Positions 1 to 8,659 of a stretch of DNA of 64,000 bases are shown here, piece by piece. How positions within the stretch are numbered: the first letter of the stretch is position 1; every line of letters starts with the position of its first letter. The position numbers were made by a program, and so were the translations under genes. Origin of the DNA: CAYVBW01 sp964588685 (GTDB lineage Bacteria; Patescibacteriota; Microgenomatia; UBA1400; PJMF01); NCBI GenBank assembly GCA_964588685.1, contig CAZPQG010000001.1, positions 1 to 64,000 of the forward strand, read 5' to 3'. Below the pieces are notes generated by a model, which saw only the letters and a list, made by a program, of their open reading frames with translations, searched no databases and had not been told where the DNA came from.

Positions 1-60
1 CTCCTCTTTGATTGCATATACTATATATAACTATTATTAACAATTAATTAAAGGAGTATT

Positions 61-417
61 ATGCCCGAACCTACTATGGAACAGCCGCAGCAGCAAGGCT
101 CAAACGCATGGCTCTGGATCATCATTGGATTGGTGATTGTTGGAGGCCTTGTTTTTGCTTTAGCCAACGTTTTAACAGTTGAAGAACCGGCAATTGAAGA
201 ATCTCCCGATGTTCTTATTCCGGACATTGAAGAGGTTGAAGAACAACCGGTTAATGAATATGAGGAGCAGGAGCTCTCACCAATGGAAGAGGAAGAACCG
301 ATGGAGGAAGAACCGATGGAAGAAGAACCGATGGAAGAAGAACAGCTAGAACCTACTGAGGAGGAGGAGGAAGTTGTTGAAGAGGAAGAAGAAGTTATTG
401 ATGAACTGCCTCTTTAG
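61..417 (+). CDS. Small single-pass membrane protein with acidic repeat tail
   Basis: 118 aa, family not recognised. Residues 1-15 are Gln/Pro-rich, residues about 16-37 form one transmembrane helix (starting NAWLWIII), and the rest is strongly acidic. The tail has four near-identical EPMEE-type units encoded by 15-bp tandem DNA repeats (283-345) and then a run of Glu. It has no signal peptidase or lipobox signal, so an anchored protein with a disordered acidic tail is expected. An AAAGGAG Shine-Dalgarno lies at 50-56, only 4 nt before the ATG. A strong terminator follows at 477-529, so it appears to be transcribed alone or as the last gene of a unit coming from outside the window. Confidence 0.7.
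   Translation: MPEPTMEQPQQQGSNAWLWIIIGLVIVGGLVFALANVLTVEEPAIEESPDVLIPDIEEVEEQPVNEYEEQELSPMEEEEPMEEEPMEEEPMEEEQLEPTEEEEEVVEEEEEVIDELPL
283..345 (+). repeat. 15-bp coding tandem repeat
   Basis: Units of the form ATGGAAGAAGAACCG occur at 301-315, 316-330 and 331-345, preceded by an 18-bp variant at 283-300. They encode the repeated EPMEE segment in the tail of the small membrane protein. The copies are nearly identical, which suggests recent slippage. Confidence 0.85.
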
Positions 418-476
418 TGCAATAATAGGATTGTTAAAGTCTTTACTACTAAAGGCTTTAATAGAGTTCATGACAC

Positions 477-529
477 ACAACACAACCTTTGTTCTTTCAG
501 AACACATTAAAGGTTGTGTTGTTTTTTTA
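477..529 (+). terminator. Rho-independent terminator after the acidic membrane protein gene
   Basis: AACACAACCTTT (479-490) pairs perfectly with AAAGGTTGTGTT (509-520), and a G plus seven T follow at 521-528. The T-tract is on the + strand only, so it ends transcription of the gene at 61-417, ahead of the convergent LCP gene. Confidence 0.85.
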
Positions 530-624
530 AACTCCTGTTAACAAGCAGCATAACAAGAGAGCTTCTCACAGCCCTTTTATTTTCAACAGCAGCAAAATTT
601 CTAAGGAAAAAAATAAGACTAATA

Positions 625-1803
625 TTACTCCAATCCCGCCTGTACAAACTGCCTCACCTCAGACCACTGCCCGCTGCCCTGCCGCGGCGTTAGTATAAAC
701 TGACCGTTGTGAGCAGTCCCTGCCTGTAAAACATTGTCAGTGCTTAAAGTAACAGTTCTTACTTCAAACTCATTTGCAGTCTTTAAAGCCGGAGCTAAAT
801 ATTGCACTACTTCTAAATCTAAATCAGTCACAACATGTTGCGTCAACAACTCAAAATACTCAGGTACATTTTCTAAAGCTCGCAAAGAAAAAATCTCATC
901 TCTAATACCCAGCAGCACTGCCCTTTGCCGCTCACTGCGCGAAAAATCTCCTCCGGCTGAACCATGACGCGAACGCATATAAGCTAAAGCGTCACCACCC
1001 TCCATCTGGTTGGGACCGGCCTCAAAATAAACATGTTCATAGCGGCACTCAAACTTTTTTTCCAGCTCAAACCCTGAATAATCATTAGTTAATTGCGTAA
1101 TTTCTGCCTCGGAATAACCACACGGATTAAGCTCTTCACCTTGAATGGGATACCATTTATCGCTCAAGGTTTCGGGCACCTCAACCGTAATGCCGCCTAA
1201 CGGCCCGCCGATCAAACGCTTAAAACTAACAAAATCGATCCCGATAAAATAATCAATTTCTAAACCAAGAATTTGCTCTGCTAGCTGCTTAAAAACTTTG
1301 CTGCCGCCGGCCACAATGTTTGACGAATCACTGCCGGCAGTCAAAACCTGATTCACTTTCATCTGCCCTCCGTTAGGCAGCTCAACCCATAAATCCCTTG
1401 GAATAGAAATAAAAGCCAAGACTCCTCTTTCAAAATCAAAATGAACCACCTGAATAGCATCAGCTAAATAAGGCCCTTGATGTCCGGGCCCGCCGTAGCC
1501 TAATAGCAGCATGTTCAGCCGGCTTAAATCTTGCAACCCTGCTTCCGGCCCGTCATCAGAAGCAGCGCCTTCTACTGCAGCTGATTCATTTGCTGCCCTC
1601 AGATCTTGACGCTTGAAAATTGGCAAATTTTTAAAATAAAAAAAAGAAGCTGTACTCGAAATCACCAGCAACAACAGCAAACCTGCAGCTGCCAACTTTT
1701 TGTTTTGTAAAAAATTGACTGTCTTACCGAATTTATCTTGCACCTGCCGTCTCAGCTTTCGCTTTAGCTTAAACCGCAGCTGTGATAATTTACGATTGCG
1801 CAT
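625..1803 (-). CDS. LytR-CpsA-Psr (LCP) family protein
   Basis: 392 aa. LCP enzymes transfer undecaprenyl-linked glycopolymers to peptidoglycan or other cell-wall acceptors at the outer face of the membrane. A very basic cytoplasmic N-terminus (residues 1-36) is followed by one transmembrane helix (about 37-57) and an extracellular LCP domain from about residue 95. Visible family motifs are D115 in DAIQVV, R136-D137 in SIPRDLWV, and the Arg-rich YMRSRHG...DFSRSERQ segment that binds the pyrophosphate. The start overlaps the end of folD by 14 bp, so the two are co-transcribed although functionally unrelated. The acceptor and glycan cannot be told from sequence. Confidence 0.9.
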   Translation of the reverse strand: MRNRKLSQLRFKLKRKLRRQVQDKFGKTVNFLQNKKLAAAGLLLLLVISSTASFFYFKNLPIFKRQDLRAANESAAVEGAASDDGPEAGLQDLSRLNMLLLGYGGPGHQGPYLADAIQVVHFDFERGVLAFISIPRDLWVELPNGGQMKVNQVLTAGSDSSNIVAGGSKVFKQLAEQILGLEIDYFIGIDFVSFKRLIGGPLGGITVEVPETLSDKWYPIQGEELNPCGYSEAEITQLTNDYSGFELEKKFECRYEHVYFEAGPNQMEGGDALAYMRSRHGSAGGDFSRSERQRAVLLGIRDEIFSLRALENVPEYFELLTQHVVTDLDLEVVQYLAPALKTANEFEVRTVTLSTDNVLQAGTAHNGQFILTPRQGSGQWSEVRQFVQAGLE

Positions 1804-2644
1804 ATTGAGCTAACAACAAAGTATTTTCCAACAAGCAAGCAATAGTCATCGGACCAACCCCGCCCGGCACCGGCGTAATATGCCCGGCTATTTCTTGCAC
1901 TGACTCAAAATCAACATCACCTACCAAACCATTCTGGGAGCGGTTAATACCGACATCAATCACAATCGCTCCCGGTTTAACCAAGTCACCAGTAATTAAA
2001 TGCGGCCGGCCGGTAGCAGAAACCAAAATATCAGCCGTTAAACACTCTTGAATTAAATTTAAAGTATGAGAATGACAAATAGCAACAGTAGCTTGATGCG
2101 CTAATAACAATAAAGCCAGAGGCTTACCCACCAGCCGGCTGCGGCCTACCACCACCGCTTTTTTGCCGTCAATTTTTTCCCCTGTGCTCTGAATTAAACG
2201 CATCACTCCTTTCGGAGTACAAGGAGCCAATAACTCTGATAAAGGCGGCGCTTCTTTGTGAACCATTAAGCTTCCCAAATTTTGCGGATGGAGGCAATCG
2301 ACATCTTTAGCCGGATGGATCAGACTAATTATCTTATCTTGATCTAAACGCTCAGGTAAAGGCAGCTGTATTAAAATAGCATCAATCTCAGCATCTTGAT
2401 TCAATTTTTGAATAGTATTTTCCAGCTCACTCTGCATCACTCCGAACGAGAGCTCAATTTTCCGCGAATAAAAACCGGCTTTCGCACACGCCTTTTCTTT
2501 AGCATTAACATAAAACCTTGAGGCTGCATCATTGCCCACCATCACCACTGCCAAACCTGGTTTGCGCGCCAATTGTTTGCTTTTTTTAGCAACTTCTTTC
2601 TTTAATTGTTTAGACAGCTTGCTGCCGTCAATGATATTAGCCAT
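1790..2644 (-). CDS. folD: Methylenetetrahydrofolate dehydrogenase / methenyl-THF cyclohydrolase FolD
   Basis: 284 aa, normal length for the family. It is bifunctional: it oxidises 5,10-methylene-THF with NADP+ and hydrolyses methenyl-THF to 10-formyl-THF in the cytosol. The Y45-x3-K49 catalytic pair (FYVNAKEKAC), the Rossmann motif VVGRSRLVGKP and the C-terminal signature PVPGGVGPMT are present. One substitution stands out: the usual DVDG(F/L)HP loop reads DVDCLHP. It lies directly downstream of glyA, so the pair links serine/glycine to the folate one-carbon pool. Confidence 0.96.
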   Translation of the reverse strand: MANIIDGSKLSKQLKKEVAKKSKQLARKPGLAVVMVGNDAASRFYVNAKEKACAKAGFYSRKIELSFGVMQSELENTIQKLNQDAEIDAILIQLPLPERLDQDKIISLIHPAKDVDCLHPQNLGSLMVHKEAPPLSELLAPCTPKGVMRLIQSTGEKIDGKKAVVVGRSRLVGKPLALLLLAHQATVAICHSHTLNLIQECLTADILVSATGRPHLITGDLVKPGAIVIDVGINRSQNGLVGDVDFESVQEIAGHITPVPGGVGPMTIACLLENTLLLAQYAQS

Positions 2645-2720
2645 AGTGATGGTTTAAAGCCTATGCTCAAGCAATAATATGAGCCATAGCTATAGTTGAC
2701 AGTAATTAACAACTTAATGC

Positions 2721-4055
2721 TTAAATATATGTTTCCGGCACCGGAAACTGCCCGCACAAATCTTTCACTGCTTGTTTAACTTCTTTTACAGCCTGCGATT
2801 GACTGATGATTTTTTGCCGGACACCGGCCTCTTTAGCTTGTTTCTTAGTAATGTTTTCCTGCTCTTTAATCTCAATTATATCGCTCAGTACTTGATCAAT
2901 CATCTGTGCAATCAGCCTCATCTCTTTAAGCCCCATACCTCGTGTAGTAATGCCGGGCGTACCCATTCTAATCCCTGACGGATAAAATGGCGTGCTGGGA
3001 TCATTGGGCACAGTGTTGCGGTTTAAAACAATATTGGCTGCTTCCAAAGCCTCTGCTGCCAAATTACCGGATAATTTTTTATTCTGCAAATCAACTAAAA
3101 TTAAATGTGTGTTGCTGCCTCCGGCCACTAAATTAAAATCATAATTTAGCAGTTCCTCTGCCAACACTTGGCTGTTTTCTACAATCTGCTCTGTATAATT
3201 TCTAAAACCAGTGGTTCGAGCTTCCTTTAAAGCCACGGCAATACCGGCAATAGCATTGATATGAGGGCCTCCTTGCAGGCGAGGGAAAACCGCTCGATCA
3301 ATTTTCTTAGCTAAGTCAGCATCTTTTTTCATCCCTGCTTCAGTGGCCATAATCATAGCTCCCCTTGGACCACGCAAAGTTTTATGCGTAGTGGTAGTGA
3401 CTACGTGAGCATGAGGCACCGGGCTTGGATATACGCCGCCGGCCACTAACCCTGCTAAATGAGCAATATCTGCCATTAAATAAGCATCAACTGCTTCAGC
3501 AATTTGAGCAAATTTGGCCCAATCCAGTTGTAAAGGATAGGCAGTAATGCCGGCCACAATTAACTTTGGTTTTTCTTTTAATGCCAACTTTTTAATTTGC
3601 TGATAATCCATTTTACCGTCGCTGCCTAAGGTATAAGTTGCACTTTGGTAATAAATGCCAGATACAGAAACCTTAGCCCCGTGTGTTAAATGCCCGCCGT
3701 GAGCCAAATCCAGCCCCATAATTTTATCACCCGGTGTAAGCAGCCCTAAATACACAGCCAAATTAGCCGGGGAACCGGACAAAGGCTGCACATTGGCATG
3801 CGGTACCTTAAAAACTTCTTTAGCCCGCTCAATGGCAATAGTCTCGATTTGATCAACGTTTTCTTGACCCTGATAATAACGCTTGTAGGGATAGCCTTCG
3901 GCATACTTGTTGCCTAAACAAGACCCGACAGCTTGCAGCACTGCCTTGGAGGACATATTCTCCGACGGAATCATCATCAAAGTTTCTGCCTGTCGTTTTT
4001 GCTCGGCTTTAATTAACTTAAAAATTTGAGGGTCAACTTTTTTTAGATGCTGCAT
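2721..4055 (-). CDS. glyA: Serine hydroxymethyltransferase GlyA
   Basis: 444 aa. A PLP enzyme that converts serine plus THF to glycine and 5,10-methylene-THF. The PLP lysine is K225 in TTTHKTLRGPRG. D196 and H199 of DIAHLAGL, the YAEGYPYKRYYQG segment and the GTPGITTRGM segment are all in place. It is about 25 residues longer than the usual ~415-420 aa because of a C-terminal extension rich in Lys and Gln. folD follows 76 bp downstream on the same strand, and a 5-FCL gene lies across the scaffold gap. Upstream DNA (4056-4219) is AT-rich and runs into the assembly gap, so the promoter region may be incomplete. Confidence 0.97.
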   Translation of the reverse strand: MQHLKKVDPQIFKLIKAEQKRQAETLMMIPSENMSSKAVLQAVGSCLGNKYAEGYPYKRYYQGQENVDQIETIAIERAKEVFKVPHANVQPLSGSPANLAVYLGLLTPGDKIMGLDLAHGGHLTHGAKVSVSGIYYQSATYTLGSDGKMDYQQIKKLALKEKPKLIVAGITAYPLQLDWAKFAQIAEAVDAYLMADIAHLAGLVAGGVYPSPVPHAHVVTTTTHKTLRGPRGAMIMATEAGMKKDADLAKKIDRAVFPRLQGGPHINAIAGIAVALKEARTTGFRNYTEQIVENSQVLAEELLNYDFNLVAGGSNTHLILVDLQNKKLSGNLAAEALEAANIVLNRNTVPNDPSTPFYPSGIRMGTPGITTRGMGLKEMRLIAQMIDQVLSDIIEIKEQENITKKQAKEAGVRQKIISQSQAVKEVKQAVKDLCGQFPVPETYI

Positions 4056-4219
4056 GTTTTTTCCTTAGTGAGGCAGTTAGTTAATAAGAAGTTAAATTGC
4101 TAATATTAATATTACTGTAGCAGAGTGTAATGCTCAAAGGTATTTTATCCTTTTATATCAATATCAAATTAAATTATAACTTAAAACAATAGATAAAACA
4201 GCCGCGCTTGGTTCAAAAA

Positions 4220-4319
4220 NNNNNNNNNNNNNNNNNNNNNNNNNNNNNNNNNNNNNNNNNNNNNNNNNNNNNNNNNNNNNNNNNNNNNNNNNNNNNNNNN
4301 NNNNNNNNNNNNNNNNNNN
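4220..4319. other. Assembly gap of 100 N
   Basis: Exactly 100 unknown bases, the conventional placeholder for a scaffold join of unknown size. The flanks (4056-4219 and 4320-4450) hold no gene that I can see. The adjacency of glyA to the 5-FCL gene depends on this join being correct. Confidence 0.98.
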
Positions 4320-4450
4320 CAAAAATTAACAATGTTACTTGACTTAGTATTTAGTTGATTTTAAAAAATTGCGCTCAGTTGGTAGACTGTAATTAGCAGC
4401 TTAACAGTTTAAACTTCAAAATAGTTATTAATAAATTCTGAGGTCAAGAT

Positions 4451-5020
4451 ATGACTCAAACAACAACCCAACAACAAAAAAAAGCTGTCCGGCAAAAAAT
4501 TAAACAGCTCCAGCAAAAAATGAGCCCAGCTAAAATTAAAGAAACTTCGCAAAAAATTAGCAAACAGCTCAAAAATATTGTTCAATTTCATCAAGCCAAA
4601 AGCCTCTTTATTTATCTGGCAGCTGAAGATGAAGTGCAGACTCTGCCTTTAATTAAAAACTTGCTGGCACACAATAAAATTGTGACAGTGCCTAAAATTT
4701 TTGATCAGCAAACCATAGCGCCTGTTCGTATCAAAGACACTGCTGCACTCACTAAAAATAAATTTGGAATTTTGGAACCGGATTCAGAAGAAAAATACAG
4801 CGGCACGATCGAGACCGCTCTTGTTCCCGGTTTGGCTTTTACCCCGGCCGGAGATAGACTGGGTAGGGGCAATGGTTATTATGATCGCTACCTAGCACAA
4901 AACCCTGACATTTTTACCATCGGCCTAGCTTTTGAAGAACAAATACTGCCGGAGCTGCCGTCAACTGCCAATGACCAAAAAATTGATATGGTCCTGACTG
5001 AATCCCAAATTTACAGTTAG
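4451..5020 (+). CDS. 5-formyltetrahydrofolate cyclo-ligase
   Basis: 189 aa, typical length. It uses ATP to convert 5-formyl-THF to 5,10-methenyl-THF, returning the storage folate to the active pool. The signature GDRLGRGNGYYDRYL (phosphate and substrate binding) and the LVPGLAFTPAG segment are present. A GAGG stretch at 4440-4443 lies 7 nt before the ATG. The 3' end, including the TAG stop, is partly repeated 25 bp downstream (5004-5047). It shares its pathway with folD and glyA across the gap but is on the opposite strand. Confidence 0.94.
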   Translation: MTQTTTQQQKKAVRQKIKQLQQKMSPAKIKETSQKISKQLKNIVQFHQAKSLFIYLAAEDEVQTLPLIKNLLAHNKIVTVPKIFDQQTIAPVRIKDTAALTKNKFGILEPDSEEKYSGTIETALVPGLAFTPAGDRLGRGNGYYDRYLAQNPDIFTIGLAFEEQILPELPSTANDQKIDMVLTESQIYS

Positions 5021-5047
5021 CAGTCCGGCCCAAATTTACAGTTAGCA
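5004..5047. repeat. Tandem duplication of the 3' end of the 5-FCL gene
   Basis: A 19-bp sequence starting CCCAAATTTACAG occurs at 5004-5022 and again, without mismatch, at 5029-5047 (period 25). The first copy spans the stop codon and encodes the last residues QIYS-stop; the second copy is noncoding. Confidence 0.85.
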
Positions 5048-5159
5048 CTGACAGTTTTAAAGACTTTAAAAACGGGGAAATTTAGTTACATCAAACAACT
5101 CCAAACCAGCAATCTGTTCGCTGCTGCAATTGCTTAAGCTATTTAATACTTTACTTCTT

Positions 5160-6014
5160 TCAACGATAATCCGCCATCACTGGAGATAAATCTACTTCAT
5201 CACGCCACTGATTAATTAAAGTTTTTTCTTGCAGCTGTTCAAGTTGCTCGTGATAAGCCGGCACGTCTTGATTCTGATAATAAATGCCGGTTAAAATTTC
5301 ATCTGTTTTACCGCTTTGCTCAAAAGCAGCCTGCCAATCTTGAGAGTCATGATCCTTTAATTCCTTAATTTTCTCTTGATACCAATCAAGCCCCTGTTCT
5401 TTATTGAGAGAAATACAAGGTTGGACAACATCAATTAAAGCAAAGCCTCTGTGGCTAATACCTGCTTGAATAATTTGTTGCAGTTGTTTGTAATTACCGG
5501 AATAACCTAATGCTGCAAAAGTGGCATGAGCGCTCAAAGCCGTTTGCAAAGGATTTAATGGCTTTTCGATCAGTCCTTCCGGCGTGCTTTTAGTGACTGT
5601 ATCTTGAGGGGTGGTAGGTGAAGCTTGGCCGGTCGTTAAACTATAGCGCCAATTATTATGTACTAACACCGTGATGTCGTGGTTGCCTCTGGCTGCTGCC
5701 AGTAAATGATTAATGCCCTCGCCATACAAACCACCATCACCGCCTACAACAATTACTTTTAACTCATGATTGGCTAATTTGGCTCCAATGCCATTGGCAA
5801 TGCCCCGCCCGTGCAGAGCGTGAATGCCATAAGTGCGGTTAAAATCTGCTTCATTACCGGCGCAGCCAATCCCGTAAACAATCAGTACATTTTCATGTTG
5901 CAGCTCTAATTCTGCCATCGCAGCGTGAAAAGCTCGTAAAATAGCAAAATTGCCGCAGCCGGGACACCAATTTGGTTTAATTTTTGTTTTAATAGATTTT
6001 TTGGTAATTTTCAT
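5160..6014 (-). CDS. 2-oxoacid:ferredoxin oxidoreductase, beta subunit (KorB type)
   Basis: 284 aa. The thiamine-pyrophosphate subunit of an enzyme that decarboxylates a 2-oxoacid to its acyl-CoA while reducing ferredoxin. The N-terminal NWCPGCGNF motif and the TPP motif (GGDGGLYGEGINH ... VHNNWRYSLTTGQASPT) are seen. The fourth residue of the usual GDGD is Gly here, though GDG and the closing NN remain. The alpha subunit gene is 48 bp upstream. Whether the substrate is 2-oxoglutarate, pyruvate or a branched-chain oxoacid cannot be decided from the sequence alone. Confidence 0.92.
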   Translation of the reverse strand: MKITKKSIKTKIKPNWCPGCGNFAILRAFHAAMAELELQHENVLIVYGIGCAGNEADFNRTYGIHALHGRGIANGIGAKLANHELKVIVVGGDGGLYGEGINHLLAAARGNHDITVLVHNNWRYSLTTGQASPTTPQDTVTKSTPEGLIEKPLNPLQTALSAHATFAALGYSGNYKQLQQIIQAGISHRGFALIDVVQPCISLNKEQGLDWYQEKIKELKDHDSQDWQAAFEQSGKTDEILTGIYYQNQDVPAYHEQLEQLQEKTLINQWRDEVDLSPVMADYR

Positions 6015-6062
6015 AAAATTAATTTTTCAATTAATAACTGTTAATTTCTAAAAAGAAAAACC

Positions 6063-7793
6063 TTACGCCGCTTTATTTTTCACTATTGTCAGTAAATCTT
6101 CAGCGTAAAACGGCCTGCCGTCGTAAACTCTGATATGATCGTCCATTTCAACACCGGTGTGCTGTCTGATCCAACTCTCGCCCTGACCGGATACATTACC
6201 CTCTACCATTATTAATTTTTCAGCTTCATCAGCCAACTGCAAAAACCCTTCTTTGGGAAATGGCAGCAAACAGGGAATATGAATCATATTCACTAATCCT
6301 TCAGCAGTCTCTTTGGTTAAAGCAAGCAATTGCAAAAAAACATTAGCGGTTGAACCCCAGCCGACCAAAGTTATCTCAGCCTGTTGAGGACCCAGCAGCT
6401 TGGGTTGAGGGATTTCTGTTGTTAGAGTTTCTATTTTGCGCTCTCTTTTATCTACTGCCTGTTTAATTGTCTCAGCATCCTCTGTAGCAAAACCCCATTG
6501 CTCATGTTCATAAGAATTGGCTAAATATAAACCATGTTCTTGGCCGGGAATAGTACGGTTTGAAATACCGTCTTCCGTGTTCAAATAACGCAGGTACTGT
6601 TCATCAGCATTTAATTCATCTGATTTAGTCATGCTTTGACGCTGATTCAACTGTTTATCCTCAGGAGCCGGCATGGTTTGATGTGACTCTAAAATATATT
6701 TATCAGAAATAATAATCACCGGCAGCTGATATTTTTCAGCCAGATAAAAAGCAATCTTAGTGTACTCAAAATGCTCTTTCACTGTGCCGGGCGCCAAGAC
6801 CACTTTAGGAAAGTCGCCGTGGCCGGCAGTTAAAACAAATTTTAAATCACTCTGTGCAGTCCAGGTGGGAACGCCGGTGGCCGGCCCGGTGCGTTGTGCT
6901 TCCAACACTACCAGCGGCACTTCTGCTATCCCGGCAAAAGGCAAAGATTCTACTTTTAAAGCAAAGCCTCCTCCGGACGAACCGGTCATAGCTCTTAACC
7001 CGGCTATGGAAGCACCAATAGCCTGATTAATGGCTCCTATCTCATCTTCGGGCTGTTTAACAACCACCGGCATTTTGTGTTTATGTTTATTTAAAAAATG
7101 AAGCAGACCTGTAGCCGGCGTCATAGGATAAGCACTGTAAAACTGCATACCGGCAGCCAAAGCTCCCAAGCCCACCGCTTCATTGCCTGTTAACAAAATG
7201 CTCTTATCTTCTTGGGGAGAAATAGCAAATAAAGGTTCAATTAGTTTTTTTGCTTGTGCAAATCCATGTTCAAAAGCGGCCTTGTTTTTTTCAGCTATCT
7301 TTTCTGCGGCAAAGGCATCTACAATCACCTGTTGAGAAATAGCTGCATCTAAACCCAGAGCAAAGGCTGAAACTCCTAGCGCCACAATATTAGCTGACAA
7401 AGTGGTGTCAGTAATTTCTTTAGCCCAATCGGAAAGAGGCATCTGAAAAATTCTGTCTTGGTATTGGCTGACAATTTCTTCAGGCAGTTCTCCAAAGCTT
7501 GAATTATAAATAATAAGTGTGTCGTCTGTAATTTCAGCACCAAGCTCTGCAAAACTGTCTTGTGTATAAATTACCATCACATCAACGACTCGCTGTTGGC
7601 TGGCAGCTGTCTCAGCATCAGCATAAACTTGACCGGTTTGGTGTCCGCCGCGGATTAAGGAAGGATATTCTAAATAATTAAACGCCTGCAAACCGTGGCG
7701 CTTAGCTATTTTAGCCATTAATTGCGAGGCCAGCATTACTCCGTGTCCAGCCTCAGCTATAATTTTCCAATTAAAAGAAGAATTGTTATGCAT
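6063..7793 (-). CDS. 2-oxoacid:ferredoxin oxidoreductase, fused gamma-alpha subunit (KorA type)
   Basis: 576 aa. Residues 1-180 are the gamma domain (GHGVMLASQLMAK ... GGHQTGQVYA) and the rest the pyrimidine-binding alpha domain (GNEAVGLGALAAGMQFYSAYPMTPATGL, AQRTGPATGVPT). I place the start at the ATG at 7793. The reading frame stays open to a TTG at 7901, but those 36 codons show no family similarity and cross a strong hairpin (7830-7847), so they look like a leader. It forms an operon with the beta subunit. No separate delta/ferredoxin subunit is nearby. Confidence 0.92.
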   Translation of the reverse strand: MHNNSSFNWKIIAEAGHGVMLASQLMAKIAKRHGLQAFNYLEYPSLIRGGHQTGQVYADAETAASQQRVVDVMVIYTQDSFAELGAEITDDTLIIYNSSFGELPEEIVSQYQDRIFQMPLSDWAKEITDTTLSANIVALGVSAFALGLDAAISQQVIVDAFAAEKIAEKNKAAFEHGFAQAKKLIEPLFAISPQEDKSILLTGNEAVGLGALAAGMQFYSAYPMTPATGLLHFLNKHKHKMPVVVKQPEDEIGAINQAIGASIAGLRAMTGSSGGGFALKVESLPFAGIAEVPLVVLEAQRTGPATGVPTWTAQSDLKFVLTAGHGDFPKVVLAPGTVKEHFEYTKIAFYLAEKYQLPVIIISDKYILESHQTMPAPEDKQLNQRQSMTKSDELNADEQYLRYLNTEDGISNRTIPGQEHGLYLANSYEHEQWGFATEDAETIKQAVDKRERKIETLTTEIPQPKLLGPQQAEITLVGWGSTANVFLQLLALTKETAEGLVNMIHIPCLLPFPKEGFLQLADEAEKLIMVEGNVSGQGESWIRQHTGVEMDDHIRVYDGRPFYAEDLLTIVKNKAA

Positions 7794-8368
7794 AGAAGTA
7801 ATTAAAATTGTTAATAAATTCAATAAATTCTGAGGGAGGGCCCTCAGCGTTTTGTCTTGCTTTGCCAGAATAAAGCCTGTACTCATCCAAAATTGCAGCA
7901 AAAAAAATGCTGCCGTGAAAACATTTTAAAATATCAACTCTACCCCTAATTAGGGTATTTTAACAGCACTGCTGTCTCAAGTTACATGTTTTATAAACTA
8001 GCAGTACATAACAATATACCTCTTTTTTACAATTTTTAAAGCTGCAAGTGCTGCTGCAAAAAACATCAATAAAAAATGCTGACGGTAATAGTTATCAAGT
8101 CGATAAAAATTATCAAACAAACTGACAACTAAACTGTAAAGTTTTCAAGAAGCTTTAAGTTATTTTTTTTAAAATTATTTATCTATCTAATTACTAGTGC
8201 TTAATTACTGCTGCCGGCTCGCACTACTGTGTAAGCAAACACCACCGGCACACAGCCTTAATACCTGTTTAAATTGAAGCACGGTCAACACTTATTTCAA
8301 AGACAGTTATCTAAATTTAGCTTAGGGCCGCAGTTATCTAAATTCAATTTTAAAAATTAATATAACCT
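7794..8368. other. Intergenic region between divergent korA and the 8369 gene, with leader hairpins
   Basis: 575 bp without a recognisable gene. On the minus strand the korA leader has a 7-bp perfect stem CTGAGGG/CCCTCAG (7830-7847, 4-nt loop) and a GCAGC/GCTGC hairpin (7895-7913). On the + side, a 14-bp direct repeat CAGTTATCTAAATT occurs at 8304-8317 and 8331-8344, just before the small membrane protein gene. I see no confident promoter pair. Confidence 0.6.
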
Positions 8369-8659
8369 ATGAACTCTCATGACACCCAGCTGTTAGCTGA
8401 AAACAGCATAAACTCAGAACTTCAGGTTTCACCACGGCAAAAAGAGCTGGAGTTAGAAATAGAGGAGCTGCAAAATTTTCTTGAAGCACAGTATCATGTA
8501 GATTTTAGCCAACCAATGAGCAATGAAATGGAACAACCGGATCTAACAACTTATTATGCTGACCTTAACTTTACCGTCATAGCGAAAACACAATTAATTG
8601 CTGTTATAATTGGAGGACTAATGATGATAATTGCCAGCCGGCTCATATATGGTTGCTAA
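8369..8659 (+). CDS. Small C-tail-anchored membrane protein, unknown function
   Basis: 96 aa, not recognised. Residues about 22-42 are Glu/Leu-rich and could form a short amphipathic helix, and residues 72-93 are a single transmembrane helix near the C-terminus. The bulk should therefore face the cytoplasm or be anchored by its tail. The stop overlaps the start of the VanZ-like gene by 11 bp, which argues that it is a real, translationally coupled gene. No clear Shine-Dalgarno precedes the ATG. Confidence 0.6.
   Translation: MNSHDTQLLAENSINSELQVSPRQKELELEIEELQNFLEAQYHVDFSQPMSNEMEQPDLTTYYADLNFTVIAKTQLIAVIIGGLMMIIASRLIYGC

Noticed and set aside
1..60. Promoter for the first gene (TATACT near 18)
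   Set aside because: The -35 region would lie at or beyond the window edge and cannot be judged.
734..967. ORF on the + strand inside the LCP gene
   Set aside because: Antisense shadow of a well-supported gene; no family pattern, no Shine-Dalgarno.
2729..2746. Perfect inverted repeat GTTTCCGG-CA-CCGGAAAC
   Set aside because: It lies in the coding end of glyA with too small a loop; most likely coincidence of codons.
7794..7901. TTG-initiated 36-residue extension of KorA
   Set aside because: No similarity to the family, crosses a strong hairpin, and an ATG at 7793 begins the conserved region.
8631..8648. TTG start for the VanZ-like gene
   Set aside because: ATG at 8649 is close and more likely; the extra six residues are not conserved.
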